Position numbers and translations under genes: made by a program. The notes under the pieces were generated by a model. It had not been told where the DNA came from. It saw nothing but the letters and a program-made list of their open reading frames with translations, and did not search any database. A stretch of 42,426 nt of DNA from Ignavibacteriota bacterium (GTDB lineage Bacteria > Bacteroidota > Ignavibacteria > UBA10030), in assembly GCA_022616555.1 (NCBI GenBank), contig JAKEEG010000030.1:1-42426 (forward strand), in the 5' to 3' direction. Each line of letters opens with the position of its first letter. Position 1 is the stretch's first letter. This document shows, one piece after another, positions 23,277-31,433 of the stretch.

Positions 23277-23972
23277 TTAATCTTTACCCAAAATTCCCTG
23301 CTGCTGGGCATACTCAAACAGCATTTGCTGCAGCAACTTTCGCCCACGATGCAATCGCGAACGCACTGTACCAATAGGAATATCTAAAAACTCCGCAATC
23401 TCTTCGTATGTCATCCCCTCGATGTCGCAGAGGATGACCACCGTTCGGAAGTCATCCGGCAGCTGCGCGAGTGCTTTGGAGACTTCATCGCCCAGCATGT
23501 TGCCGAACAGCTTTTGCTGCAAATCGTTCGGGTCGGTTGACTCCGCACGAATGCTGTTGTAGAAGTTTTCAACGTTCTCGTAATCGACCGTGTCTGGTTC
23601 TTTCGTTTCCTTCCGGTAGCGGTTGATGTACGAGTTCTTCATGATCCGGAACAGCCACGCGCGAATGTTCGTCCCCTTCTCGTACTTGTCCCAGAAGCGG
23701 TACGCTTTCAGGTATGTTTCCTGAAGGAGGTCGTTCGCGTCGTCCTCGTTGCCGGTCGTCCGCAGGGCGAAGTTATACAACACGTCCATGTGCGGAACGG
23801 CTTCTTCCTCGAACTCGCGCTGTTTCTTTTGCGAGGACCGAGAAATGAACGCCAGCCCCGTGAACCCCGCAAGCTGGGTCAGCAGAACCAGCGGTACGAG
23901 TCCCGAAAAAATCCACTCGATCATGAGTCGCCGTGATAAAACGCCAGCCTTGGCGGGCTTTTGCCCCGACAA
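23277..23972 (-). CDS. ECF-type RNA polymerase sigma factor
   Basis: This 231-residue protein contains sigma region 2 (F-A-L-R-T-T-G-N-E-D-D-A-N-D-L-L-Q-E-T-Y-L-K-A-Y-R, about 67-91, and I-R-A-W-L-F-R-I-M-K-N-S-Y-I-N, about 102-117) and region 4 (L-P-D-D-F-R-T-V-V-I-L-C-D-I-E-G-M-T-Y-E-E-I-A-E-F-L-D-I-P-I-G-T-V-R-S-R-L-H-R-G-R, about 168-208). About 47 residues precede region 2, including a hydrophobic run (I-F-S-G-L-V-P-L-V-L-L-T-Q-L-A-G-F-T-G-L-A) unusual for ECF factors. Either the start lies further in, at a non-ATG codon near residue 43, or the extension is real. It is probably inhibited by the downstream anti-sigma factor. Confidence 0.85.
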   Translation of the reverse strand: MSGQKPAKAGVLSRRLMIEWIFSGLVPLVLLTQLAGFTGLAFISRSSQKKQREFEEEAVPHMDVLYNFALRTTGNEDDANDLLQETYLKAYRFWDKYEKGTNIRAWLFRIMKNSYINRYRKETKEPDTVDYENVENFYNSIRAESTDPNDLQQKLFGNMLGDEVSKALAQLPDDFRTVVILCDIEGMTYEEIAEFLDIPIGTVRSRLHRGRKLLQQMLFEYAQQQGILGKD

Positions 23973-24153
23973 ACAACGTCGGGATGGCGACCTGCATATT
24001 CAACAAGAAAGCTCGGGGGCAAGTTCCGAACTTCACAGGTCCAGCCTGCCGCAGTTATGCCCAATTTCTATAGTGTATATGGTAAGCTACGAAAAATCGG
24101 TGTGGTTGGCAACCGAATTTCGACGAGTTGGCAAAGAAGGCACTTAAGGTGAC

Positions 24154-25374
24154 TTAGAACAACTTTTTACCCTTTTCTACGGTAAGCGTTTTTTCGAGTT
24201 TGACTTGCTCACCTGTGAGCGCAGGTATTTGTGAACCATCGATCTCTTCGAATGCTCCGTAGGAACTCAAGTCGCCGATATCGACAATCTTCCCAACAAG
24301 CTGAATGTTTCCGTTCGCTGGATCTTTCTGTTCCTCAACATTGATTCCAATATCGACTGTAATTTCAGGCGCGTTCTTTTGTGTAACTTTTGCACGGCGC
24401 ACAATGACATCGTACAAGTTCTTTCCGTTGAAGGGCAATCGTTCGTACAATTCAAGCTTCGCTTCTTGATATGCTCCCGTAGCAATCACATAGAGCGACG
24501 TCAACAGCCCAACGTAGTTCAGCTTGCGCAGGAACATTTTCTCGCGGTCGTCTTTCCATCCGCCGGACTCGACAAGAATAGTGCTCGTGCCCCACTTCTG
24601 AACATTGTCACCAAACGCGCGCGGTTCGAACGCGTCGTCGTACCGGGCAAGATGTCCCTGCACAAACACATTCAGAACTTCGGCAAACGTCGCCGCGACG
24701 TGCTTCGCGCGTTTCACACTCGGCGTTTCTGTCTTCTTCTCATCCAGTGATGGCGCGAGCAGCGCAATGGCGGTCACGTTTTTGGATGAGCCGACGGTAT
24801 AACGCGGGTCCTGGTCGTGCAGGTTGAAACCGAACTCCGGTTTATACTTCTCTTGTGTCGCCTTGAGAATTCTCGCTTCGGAGGTCTGTAGCCGCAGCGC
24901 GTCGCGATTGATATCGATGCCATGAACTGATCTGCGTTGAAAGCGCTCCGCACCGTCCGGGTTCAGCATTGGAATGATCAACAGCGTCAGCTTCTCACGA
25001 ATTGTTTTCGTTACGACATGATCCGGCTCCTGCGCGAAAAAATTCAGCATATCCACAAGCGCCATCGTAGCGGTGGGTTCGTCGCCGTGCATCTGCGACC
25101 AGAGCAATGCCTTCGTCTGCCCGTTGCCGAATTTCAGTAACGGTATCATCCTGCCTTCACCGGATTTCCCTGCTGGGGACGATTCTACAACCTTCTGCTC
25201 CTCAAACTGCTTAAGCCATTGCATCAGCTCCGCGTGCGTAAAGCGGCGCGTAGTAATTTCAGTTTTCTTGTAGCGGTCGTAATTCTCAAACAACTCCCGC
25301 GCTAACGCAGCTGGGTCGCTCGGTGTGGTCGATGCTGTCATAGTCATTGCCAAAAGTAAACAGTTCAGGAGCAT
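24154..25374 (-). CDS. M14 family zinc carboxypeptidase-like protein
   Basis: This 406-residue protein has a short hydrophobic export-like N-terminus. Zinc motif H-G-D-E (H-x-x-E, about residue 95) lies in S-Q-M-H-G-D-E-P-T-A-T. G-I-D-I-N-R-D (about 151) carries the substrate-binding Asn-Arg pair. G-F-N-L-H-D (about 182) supplies the third zinc His, and I-L-V-E-S-G-G (about 275) the catalytic Glu. This is an M14 carboxypeptidase core followed by a C-terminal beta-sandwich-like extension of about 100 residues. It probably acts in the periplasm on peptides or cell-wall fragments. It is separated from the sigma gene by a 181-base gap without a recognisable gene. Confidence 0.8.
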   Translation of the reverse strand: MLLNCLLLAMTMTASTTPSDPAALARELFENYDRYKKTEITTRRFTHAELMQWLKQFEEQKVVESSPAGKSGEGRMIPLLKFGNGQTKALLWSQMHGDEPTATMALVDMLNFFAQEPDHVVTKTIREKLTLLIIPMLNPDGAERFQRRSVHGIDINRDALRLQTSEARILKATQEKYKPEFGFNLHDQDPRYTVGSSKNVTAIALLAPSLDEKKTETPSVKRAKHVAATFAEVLNVFVQGHLARYDDAFEPRAFGDNVQKWGTSTILVESGGWKDDREKMFLRKLNYVGLLTSLYVIATGAYQEAKLELYERLPFNGKNLYDVIVRRAKVTQKNAPEITVDIGINVEEQKDPANGNIQLVGKIVDIGDLSSYGAFEEIDGSQIPALTGEQVKLEKTLTVEKGKKLF

Positions 25375-25728
25375 AACACAAAGATGAGGATTGAGAACGG
25401 TTCAGAACGACTTTCCGCCAATATAAAAGTTATTTCAGAGGATTTCCTGACTTTTTTCTGAAAAGCGCAAGAAAGCCCTGCCTGTCGGCAGGTAGGCGCT
25501 AAGGCGCGAAGTACGCAAAGGTTAAAAGTGCGTGATTTTTTAAGTTATTTTTATGTATTGCTTCGCTCCCTTGGCGTCTTCGCAGTGTTCTTTATATTCT
25601 TTGTTTTTGGGAGCACGTTATTGACATTCAAACAGTCATTCTTTATATTGGCGACGGCTTTAGATTGTCGATTCCCGCTCCCGGCAACAAGGCGGGAATG
25701 ACCCATTTCATTTCCAAGGAGAGACTCA
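25375..25728. other. Gene-free 354-base gap with repeats, upstream of the microcompartment genes
   Basis: This holds the promoter region for both divergent flanks. CCTGCCTGTCGGCAGGTAGG (about 25488-25507) is a small palindrome. From 25494 to 25593 there is a miniature inverted-repeat element. AAGGAGAGACTCA before 25729 is the ribosome site for the first shell gene. I see no further coding sequence. Confidence 0.55.
25494..25593. mobile_element. Miniature inverted-repeat element (no gene)
   Basis: The left end GCGCTAAGGCGCGAAGTACG (25496 onward) and the right end on the other strand, TGCGAAGACGCCAAGGGAGC, share the three-unit CGC-N-AAG layout of the elements at 6984, 9634 and 11074. AT-rich centre, no ORF. 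Confidence 0.5.
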
Positions 25729-26022
25729 ATGTCAGACATTTCCCTTGATGCGCTCGGCATGGTAGAAACCAAAGGCTTGGTCGGCGCCATCGAAGCAGCC
25801 GACGCCATGGTGAAGGCTGCGAAAGTAACGCTCATCGGCAAGGAGCAGATCGGCGGCGGCTACGTCACCGTGATGGTCCGCGGCGACGTGGGAGCAGTAA
25901 AGGCCGCAACGGACGCCGGAGCGGCGGCAGCGCAGCGCGTCGGCGAGCTTGTCTCCGTGCATGTCATCCCGCGCCCGCACAGCGACGTGGAAATGATTCT
26001 TCCGAAACGCCCATCCAAATAA
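25729..26022 (+). CDS. Bacterial microcompartment hexameric shell protein (BMC-H)
   Basis: This 97-residue protein has the single-BMC fold of PduA/EutM/CcmK type: [27 protein letters not shown], then [27 protein letters not shown], and the end [11 protein letters not shown]-x-I-L-P-K. The G-G-G at the position of the usual G-S-G lines the hexamer pore. Hexamers tile the facets of a protein shell enclosing an enzyme pathway. No vertex (BMC-P), BMC-T or pathway enzyme gene lies nearby, so the cargo is unknown. Good ribosome site (AAGGAGAG). Confidence 0.93.
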   Translation: MSDISLDALGMVETKGLVGAIEAADAMVKAAKVTLIGKEQIGGGYVTVMVRGDVGAVKAATDAGAAAAQRVGELVSVHVIPRPHSDVEMILPKRPSK

Positions 26023-26035
26023 ATTTCCTGAACAC

Positions 26036-26069
26036 AAACCTGCGGGGTTTTTAAAAACCTCGCGGGTTT
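26036..26069 (+). terminator. AAACCTGCGGGGTTT...AAACCTCGCGGGTTT hairpin between shell genes
   Basis: Stem of 13 out of 15 pairs with a TTAA loop and a following TTTTTCGGTTTTTT tract. It is a diverged copy of the repeat at 15134-15166 and could act as a partial intrinsic terminator, lowering expression of the second shell gene. Confidence 0.55.
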
Positions 26070-26087
26070 TTCGGTTTTTTACTTACC

Positions 26088-26675
26088 ATGATAGACTACG
26101 CGCTCGGCCTGGTTGAAACCAAAGGACTCGTCGGCGCCATCGAAGCGGCGGATGCGATGGTGAAGACGGCTCAGGTGACGCTCGTCGGCAAAGAGCGCAC
26201 CGACCCCGCGATGATTACCGTCAAGGTCGTCGGCGATACAGCCGCTGTCCGCTCCGCCGTAGAAGCCGGAGCAGCGGCAGCGCAACGCGTGGGTCAGCTC
26301 GTCTCTAAGCACGTCATCCCTCGTCCCGCAGAAGGCCTCAAAGACCTCATCTACGCCAAGAGCACACGCACGGAGCAGGAGGTTATCCAACTGCTCGGCG
26401 GCCAACCAGAACAATTGGAGTTGCCGGAGCAAGCTGAGGATGAAGAGACAATCGACGAAGAAGAGTCGGATACACAAGAAACACCATTCACCGCACCAGC
26501 CGATTTAAGCCCCGAAGACCAGAAGTATTTCGACAAGCTCAACGCGCTCACCGTGCATGAGCTTCGCGCCTTCGCCCGCAAAGTGGAAGGCTTGCCTATC
26601 TACGGGAGAGAAATCTCCCGCGCCAACAAATCACAACTCCTCGAAGAGCTGATGAAGCTGAGGCTGGGGAAGTAA
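26088..26675 (+). CDS. BMC shell protein with long C-terminal extension
   Basis: Residues 1-90 form a BMC-H domain close to that of the upstream gene ([23 protein letters not shown]), but the pore stretch reads T-D-P-A-M instead of G-G-G-Y. Residues ~100-150 are a flexible linker rich in E, Q, D and P. Residues ~155-195 look like a small helical SAP/Rho-N-type domain (L-T-V-H-E-L-R-A-F-A-R-K-V ... S-R-A-N-K-S-Q-L-L-E-E-L). Extended BMC-H proteins such as EutK and PduK carry extra C-terminal domains of uncertain function; EutK's is a nucleic-acid-binding type fold. A docking or tethering role here is inference. It is probably co-transcribed with the first shell gene. Confidence 0.88.
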   Translation: MIDYALGLVETKGLVGAIEAADAMVKTAQVTLVGKERTDPAMITVKVVGDTAAVRSAVEAGAAAAQRVGQLVSKHVIPRPAEGLKDLIYAKSTRTEQEVIQLLGGQPEQLELPEQAEDEETIDEEESDTQETPFTAPADLSPEDQKYFDKLNALTVHELRAFARKVEGLPIYGREISRANKSQLLEELMKLRLGK

Positions 26676-26682
26676 AGCAATA

Positions 26683-26731
26683 GTAGAGTCCGATTCGCAA
26701 TCGGACTGTCCGGTTACGAATCAGACTCTAC
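26683..26731. repeat. Nested inverted repeat after the shell genes
   Basis: GTAGAGTCCGATTCG and CGAATCAGACTCTAC pair at 14 of 15 positions. Inside, GTCCGATT/AATCGGAC also pair, so two alternative hairpins compete. Likely a terminator or cruciform repeat. Confidence 0.6.
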
Positions 26732-26741
26732 CCTAATTTCC

Positions 26742-27119
26742 ATGTCACCCTCAATGAACACCAACGTCATCCTCAAAGCGTTTGAACACCCAGACGAGAC
26801 TCGCTTCTTTGAGAAGGGTCGCTTCGAGATCGTCCGTATTGGCGATATGACGATCGGCAGGGCGACGTACGAGCCGGGATGGAAATGGTCCGAGCATATT
26901 GGCAAGTCAAAGGGCGAACGCTACTGCACAGTGGAACACATTGGGATGGTCATCTCAGGCGTTGCGACAGCCGCTTTTGAAGATGGAACGGTCACCGAGC
27001 TCCGCCCGGGCAATCTTTTCTACATCCCTCCTGTTCCGCACGATAGTTGGGTTGTTGGCAAAGAACCGTACGTGTCGTTGCATTTTTTAGGCGCTGACAA
27101 GTACGCGGCAAAGAAATAG
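26742..27119 (+). CDS. Cupin domain protein (125 aa)
   Basis: This small beta-barrel protein has A-T-Y-E-P-G-W-K-W-S-E-H (first cupin motif region), H-I-G-M-V-I-S-G and E-L-R-P-G-N-L-F-Y-I-P-P-V-P-H-D-S-W (second motif with H). Typical cupins bind a metal through these His/Glu positions. The role is unknown; many similar proteins are annotated only as cupin. The start may be 26742 or 26754 (both ATG). It follows the microcompartment genes but a hairpin separates them, so linkage is uncertain. Confidence 0.75.
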   Translation: MSPSMNTNVILKAFEHPDETRFFEKGRFEIVRIGDMTIGRATYEPGWKWSEHIGKSKGERYCTVEHIGMVISGVATAAFEDGTVTELRPGNLFYIPPVPHDSWVVGKEPYVSLHFLGADKYAAKK

Positions 27120-27249
27120 CATTTCAAAACGATATTACTACCCACCGTTCAATATCGACAATCCATAACCCAAACGCAGCACCTGAAACAATTCCTCTTG
27201 CAACACGTAAAAAACAAGGTTATGTTCTGTCATTCATAATCCAAAAAAA

Positions 27250-27345
27250 ACATTGTCATGCCCGCAGACCTGCCTGCCGGCAGGCAGGTTGTAAGCGGGC
27301 ATCCATCAGGTGGATTCCCGACTAAAACATTCGGGAATGACATAT
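27250..27345. repeat. TCATGCCCGC/GCGGGCATCC composite repeat
   Basis: GTCATGCCCGC...GCGGGCAT encloses the palindrome CCTGCCTGCCGGCAGGCAGG (27272-27291). TTCCCGACTAAAACATTCGG followed by GAATGACA (27315-27342) shares its outline with 19803-19851. The gap 27120-27380 has no gene. Confidence 0.6.
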
Positions 27346-27380
27346 AGGGTCGGTATTCTTACAATCACTCAGGAGACAGT

Positions 27381-29156
27381 ATGAAGCGTACGGTATTGGT
27401 TTTTGTATCCATCCTTTTGCTCGCGATGAGCGTCAGCTCGCTCTTCGGTCAACAGATGTTTGAAGTTAATCTGAACGACCGCTCAGACGACACGTTCAAA
27501 GTCACTGTGCACCCGGCGAAGCTTTCCGCGGCAAATAACATTTTCCATTTCGCATCGACGGCGCCGGGCACGTACCAGATCATGGACATCGGCCGTTACA
27601 TCAAAAATTTTAAGGCGTTTGACGCCTCCGGGAAGGAAATCGCAGTCCAAAACAGTTCTACGAACCAATGGACAATCTCCGACCCTGCGACTGTTAAAAA
27701 AATCACCTACGAAGCTGCCGACATCTGGGAGAGCGACATCCACGAAAACAAGCCGTATCCCATGTGCAGCTCGACGATCTCCGACAATTTTGTGATGATC
27801 AACGGGCAGTGCGTGTTCGGCTACTTCGAAGGCATGCAAGCCGAACCGATGCACATCAAAATTGATTACCCGGCGGAATGGAAAATCGGCACCGCGCTCA
27901 GCAAGAACTCCAAAGGTTACTATGAGGCCGAGGACTTCGACCATACCGTCGATTCTCCGTTTTACCTTGGCGATATGACTGTCGCCTCAACTGAAGTCGG
28001 CGGTGCAACCATCGACCTCTATACGCACTCGATCAACGGTAAGATTACCTCGAAAGACCTGCTCGCTTCGATGCAGGACGTCCTCAATGCGGCTGCCGAT
28101 TTCACCAACGGACTGCCGGTGGATCGCTACACATTCCTCTTTTATTTCGGGGCGTTTAATGCCGGCGCATGGGAGCATTCCTACAGCTCGGAGTATGTCA
28201 TGAGAAAAGATTCGCTCACAGAGCAGTACGGCGCGCAAATGAGCTCCATCGCCGCGCACGAGTTCTTTCACGTCGTCACGCCGCTGAATATCCATAGTGA
28301 ATTGATCGAGCAATTTAATTTCGTCAAGCCGGTCATGTCTCAACACCTCTGGCTCTACGAGGGCGTGACCGAGTGGGCGGCACACATGATGCAGTACCGC
28401 AAGGGGCTTGTCTCGCTCGAGAATCACCTTGCAACCGTGCAAGGAAAGCTCAACGTGAATGACGCGTTCCGCCAGGATTTGAGCCTCACCGAACTGGGCG
28501 TGAAGTCGGTGGAGATGCAGGACCAGTACGGCAACATCTATTCAAAAGGCGCGCTCATCGGCGAATTGCTGGATATACGGTTGCTGGAGCTCTCCGGCGA
28601 CAAAAAGGGCTTGCGCGAGCTTATCAACGAGCTGGCGAAAAAATACGGCAAGAAACAGGCATTCAGCGAGAAGGATTTCTTTGCCGAGCTTACGAAGATG
28701 ACATACCCTGAGGTCGGAGACTTCATTGCCAAATACATTCAAGGCACGGAACAACTTCCGGTCAAGGAATACTTCGGCTGGCTGGGAATTACCTATCACG
28801 AAATCGCCGGCTACGATAGCTCCCGCAGCGCGCTGGGAATCTCGCTCACCGTACAAGACGGGTCCATTGCTGTCGCATCCGTCACTCCCGATTCAAAATC
28901 CGGATTGATGAAGGGCGACATTATTACGCAAGTCGATGGCGAAGCGCTCACGCTCCAAACAGCTCAGCCTGTATTATGGAAGCTACGCGGAAAGAAAGTT
29001 GGCGAGAAGGCAAAGCTCATTGTCAAACGCGATGGGAAAGACACGGAGGTGACCGCCGAGCTGGGCGCCACTCCCATCCGCCACAAGTCTGAAGTGATGG
29101 CAAACGCCACGCCCGAGCAGCTCAAGCTGCGCGAGGTGTGGTCGAAGAATATGTAA
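27381..29156 (+). CDS. M61 family metallopeptidase with PDZ domain
   Basis: This 591-residue exported protein has a signal peptide (T-V-L-V-F-V-S-I-L-L-L-A-M-S-V-S-S-L-F-G) and a beta-rich N-terminal domain. The gluzincin zinc site is H-E-F-F-H (about 295), with the third ligand Glu in L-Y-E-G-V-T-E-W (about 330), matching glycyl-aminopeptidase-type M61. A PDZ domain near the C-terminus (about 490-570: S-G-L-M-K-G-D-I-I-T-Q-V-D-G) completes the family layout. It cleaves N-terminal small residues from peptides in the periplasm. CAGGAGAC upstream of the ATG gives a good ribosome site. Confidence 0.9.
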   Translation: MKRTVLVFVSILLLAMSVSSLFGQQMFEVNLNDRSDDTFKVTVHPAKLSAANNIFHFASTAPGTYQIMDIGRYIKNFKAFDASGKEIAVQNSSTNQWTISDPATVKKITYEAADIWESDIHENKPYPMCSSTISDNFVMINGQCVFGYFEGMQAEPMHIKIDYPAEWKIGTALSKNSKGYYEAEDFDHTVDSPFYLGDMTVASTEVGGATIDLYTHSINGKITSKDLLASMQDVLNAAADFTNGLPVDRYTFLFYFGAFNAGAWEHSYSSEYVMRKDSLTEQYGAQMSSIAAHEFFHVVTPLNIHSELIEQFNFVKPVMSQHLWLYEGVTEWAAHMMQYRKGLVSLENHLATVQGKLNVNDAFRQDLSLTELGVKSVEMQDQYGNIYSKGALIGELLDIRLLELSGDKKGLRELINELAKKYGKKQAFSEKDFFAELTKMTYPEVGDFIAKYIQGTEQLPVKEYFGWLGITYHEIAGYDSSRSALGISLTVQDGSIAVASVTPDSKSGLMKGDIITQVDGEALTLQTAQPVLWKLRGKKVGEKAKLIVKRDGKDTEVTAELGATPIRHKSEVMANATPEQLKLREVWSKNM

Positions 29157-29176
29157 GATCTGTCTCAACAGTACCT

Positions 29177-29335
29177 AATTATGTCATTCCCGCATGCTTC
29201 TAGCGGGAATCCATTAGGTGGATGCCCGCTTATGCAATAGGGATTCCTATGGAAAAATCTGCGGGCATGACAAATTACTTTTTGTTTATTGACGGTTGTT
29301 CCCTCCCCTCCAGGGGAGGGTTAGGATGGGGTCAT
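29177..29335. repeat. Composite intergenic repeats
   Basis: GTCATTCCCGC...GCGGGAATCCA (29182-29214) and GGATGCCCGC...GCGGGCATGACA (29220-29271) are inverted pairs. CCCTCCCCTCCAGGGGAGGG (29302-29321) with TTAGGATGGGGTCAT continues the CCTCTCC-type family. No gene. Confidence 0.6.
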
Positions 29336-29336
29336 C

Positions 29337-30425
29337 TTATCTCTTCGCGCTTGAAACAGGCACCTCCACCGAAGAATCCTGCTGAATGACCACCGTGCGT
29401 GTGGGATACGCGAACTGGATATTCTCTTCCTCGAATCTCTTAAAAATGGCAAGGTTAATCGCCTGCTGAATATCCATATAGATGTTGTAATCCGCATCGA
29501 GGACGAAGTACACTGTTTCAAACACCAGCGATGAATCGCCATATGACATAAAATGCGAGCGGTCGAAGCGTGTTTTACGCTGCGATTCGATAATTGCGCG
29601 GATCATCTTTGGAATCTCGGCGAGTTTGTCGTGCGGCGTTTGGTAGGTGACGCCGACGGTAAAGACAATGCGGCGTTCGTACATGCGTTTGAAGTTCCGC
29701 ACGCGGCTTTTCAGCAAATCCCCGTTGGAGAAAATCACTTGCTCGCCGGAAAGGCTGCGGATGCGCGTTGTCTTCAAGCCGATATGCTCCACCGTGCCCA
29801 TGTAGGTATCGACAATGATAAAATCGCCGATCACAAACGGCTTATCCAGCACAATGGAAAGCGACGCGAACAAATCACCCAAAATATTTTGCAAGGCGAG
29901 CGCTACGGCAATACCACCAACACCAAGACCGGCAACAAGCGCTGTGATGTCCACGCCCATGTTGTCCAGCCCAACGAGCAATACAACCGTCCACAGCACA
30001 ATTTTTCCGAGGTAGCCTAGAGCTGTCAGCGTCGTGGCATTTGCGGCGTCTCGCTGCATCCTCTGCTTCACCGTCCGTGCGACCCAATAGTTGATAATGC
30101 TGTTGCCCCAGATACCACCCTGCAGGAGCAGCGCCACAACGAGAGCAATACCAAGGACGTCGGTCACCGACTCACGGAGTTTCAGCGAGAACGAGGCAAT
30201 GTATATCGAAACAACAAAAAACGACAGAAACCGTATGCGCTCAAGAAGATCGGCTGCAAGGTCGTCCACGTCTGTAGCGGTCGTTTCTGCAAACGCTTTT
30301 AGGCGGCGCGCAGCTACGCGCTTCAGGATTTCGAGCACAAACATGCTGAGTGCGGCAATGCCGATGGCAATCAGCCACGTTTGAACAGAGTTACCCCAAT
30401 AGACGTGTTCCAAAAATTTCAGCAT
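29337..30425 (-). CDS. MscS family mechanosensitive ion channel
   Basis: This 362-residue inner-membrane protein has five hydrophobic segments in the first about 190 residues. The pore helix region G-V-D-I-T-A-L-V-A-G-L-G-V-G-G-I-A-V-A-L-A-L-Q-N-I-L-G-D (about 158-185) is rich in the alternating Gly/Ala typical of MscS TM3. The beta domain follows (V-I-G-D-F-I-I-V-D, then G-T-V-E-H-I-G-L-K-T-T-R-I-R) and the C-terminal alpha/beta vestibule. It opens under membrane tension to protect from hypo-osmotic shock. The gene follows pdxJ across a tandem hairpin and is probably transcribed separately. Confidence 0.9.
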   Translation of the reverse strand: MLKFLEHVYWGNSVQTWLIAIGIAALSMFVLEILKRVAARRLKAFAETTATDVDDLAADLLERIRFLSFFVVSIYIASFSLKLRESVTDVLGIALVVALLLQGGIWGNSIINYWVARTVKQRMQRDAANATTLTALGYLGKIVLWTVVLLVGLDNMGVDITALVAGLGVGGIAVALALQNILGDLFASLSIVLDKPFVIGDFIIVDTYMGTVEHIGLKTTRIRSLSGEQVIFSNGDLLKSRVRNFKRMYERRIVFTVGVTYQTPHDKLAEIPKMIRAIIESQRKTRFDRSHFMSYGDSSLVFETVYFVLDADYNIYMDIQQAINLAIFKRFEEENIQFAYPTRTVVIQQDSSVEVPVSSAKR

Positions 30426-30483
30426 GATATTCTAAAGATAGGGCATTGAGAAGTTTGATGCAACCCGCGAAAAATAAAACTGG

Positions 30484-30532
30484 AGTGCCCCAATCGCTAT
30501 TGGGGCACTGCGTCAATAAAGATTGACGCAGT
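30484..30532 (-). terminator. Tandem hairpins downstream of pdxJ
   Basis: AGTGCCCCAAT-CGCT-ATTGGGGCACT (30484-30509) and ACTGCGTCAAT-AAAG-ATTGACGCAGT (30507-30532) are two perfect 11-bp stems that share three bases. On the minus strand the second is followed by CCAGTTTTATTTTT, a terminator-like tract after pdxJ. Confidence 0.7.
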
Positions 30533-30543
30533 CCAAAGACACG

Positions 30544-31260
30544 TTACCTCCTCTGCACCAACTGCAACATCTCGCGCACAGCGCGCTCGATGCCGACAAG
30601 CACGGCGCGGGAGATCACCGCATGCCCGATGCTCAGCTCGTCGATGTCTGTAATGGCGGCGATGGGCGAGACGTTCACGTAACTCAGCCCGTGCCCGCCG
30701 TTGACGCCCAGCCCAAGCTGTTTGCCAAGCCGCGCCATCTGCTGAATTTTCACCAGCTCCTCGTTGCGCGCCCGGTCAGTGCGCGCCTCGGCGTACTCGC
30801 CGGTGTGGAGTTCAATCATGTCCGTGCCGATCTCCTTTGACGCTTCCACCTGCGCCTGCAGCGGGTCGACAAACAAGCTCACGAGAATCTTCTGCTGGTG
30901 GAATGTTTTAATCACATCCTCAAGATATTTTTTCTGCCCAACCACGTCGATGCCGCTTTCGGTCGTCAGCTCTTTCCGCTTTTCCGGGACGAGCGTCACC
31001 AATTCTGGCTTCACTTCTATTGCAATGCGTATGATTTCTTCCGTCGCCGCCATTTCGAGGTCGAGCTTCGTCTTCACCGTTTCGCGCAGCAACCGGACGT
31101 CGCGGTCGTGGATGTGCCTGCGGTCTTCGCGCAAGTGGCAGACAATGCCCTCCGCACCAGCAAGCTCGCACAGCTGTGCGGCGGTCACAGGGTCGGGTTC
31201 GTTCCCACCTCGCGCTTGTCGGATGGTGGCAACATGGTCGATATTGATAGCAAGTCGCAT
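30544..31260 (-). CDS. pdxJ: Pyridoxine 5'-phosphate synthase
   Basis: This 238-residue TIM-barrel enzyme condenses 1-deoxyxylulose 5-phosphate with 3-amino-1-hydroxyacetone phosphate to pyridoxine 5'-phosphate. Diagnostic stretches are N-I-D-H-V-A-T-I-R-Q-A-R (7-18), H-L-R-E-D-R-R-H-I (42-50), E-L-V-T-L-V-P-E-K-R (85-94), I-E-L-H-T-G-E-Y-A (about 148) and G-V-N-G-G-H-G-L-S-Y. All active-site regions are present and length is normal. Presence implies the DXP-dependent vitamin B6 route. Confidence 0.96.
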   Translation of the reverse strand: MRLAINIDHVATIRQARGGNEPDPVTAAQLCELAGAEGIVCHLREDRRHIHDRDVRLLRETVKTKLDLEMAATEEIIRIAIEVKPELVTLVPEKRKELTTESGIDVVGQKKYLEDVIKTFHQQKILVSLFVDPLQAQVEASKEIGTDMIELHTGEYAEARTDRARNEELVKIQQMARLGKQLGLGVNGGHGLSYVNVSPIAAITDIDELSIGHAVISRAVLVGIERAVREMLQLVQRR

Positions 31261-31433
31261 GTTTATGAGCGGATCAATATACGGAAATTCAGCAGAAGTA
31301 TGAAATCCTTAACAATTTTCCGTACTTTTTAGTCAACACGGCCAGAGCTGAGAAACCGTCCAATTGCAACTTTCGCATATTCCAAAGCGTAATTAAAGAG
31401 GCGCACTACTATAGCTAGAGAAGGAATTCCCCC

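Noticed and set aside
25729-26675. Direct repeat of about 250 bases between the two shell genes as a possible tandem duplication artefact
   Set aside because: The two BMC domains differ at many positions including the pore, so they are old paralogs and not an assembly duplication.
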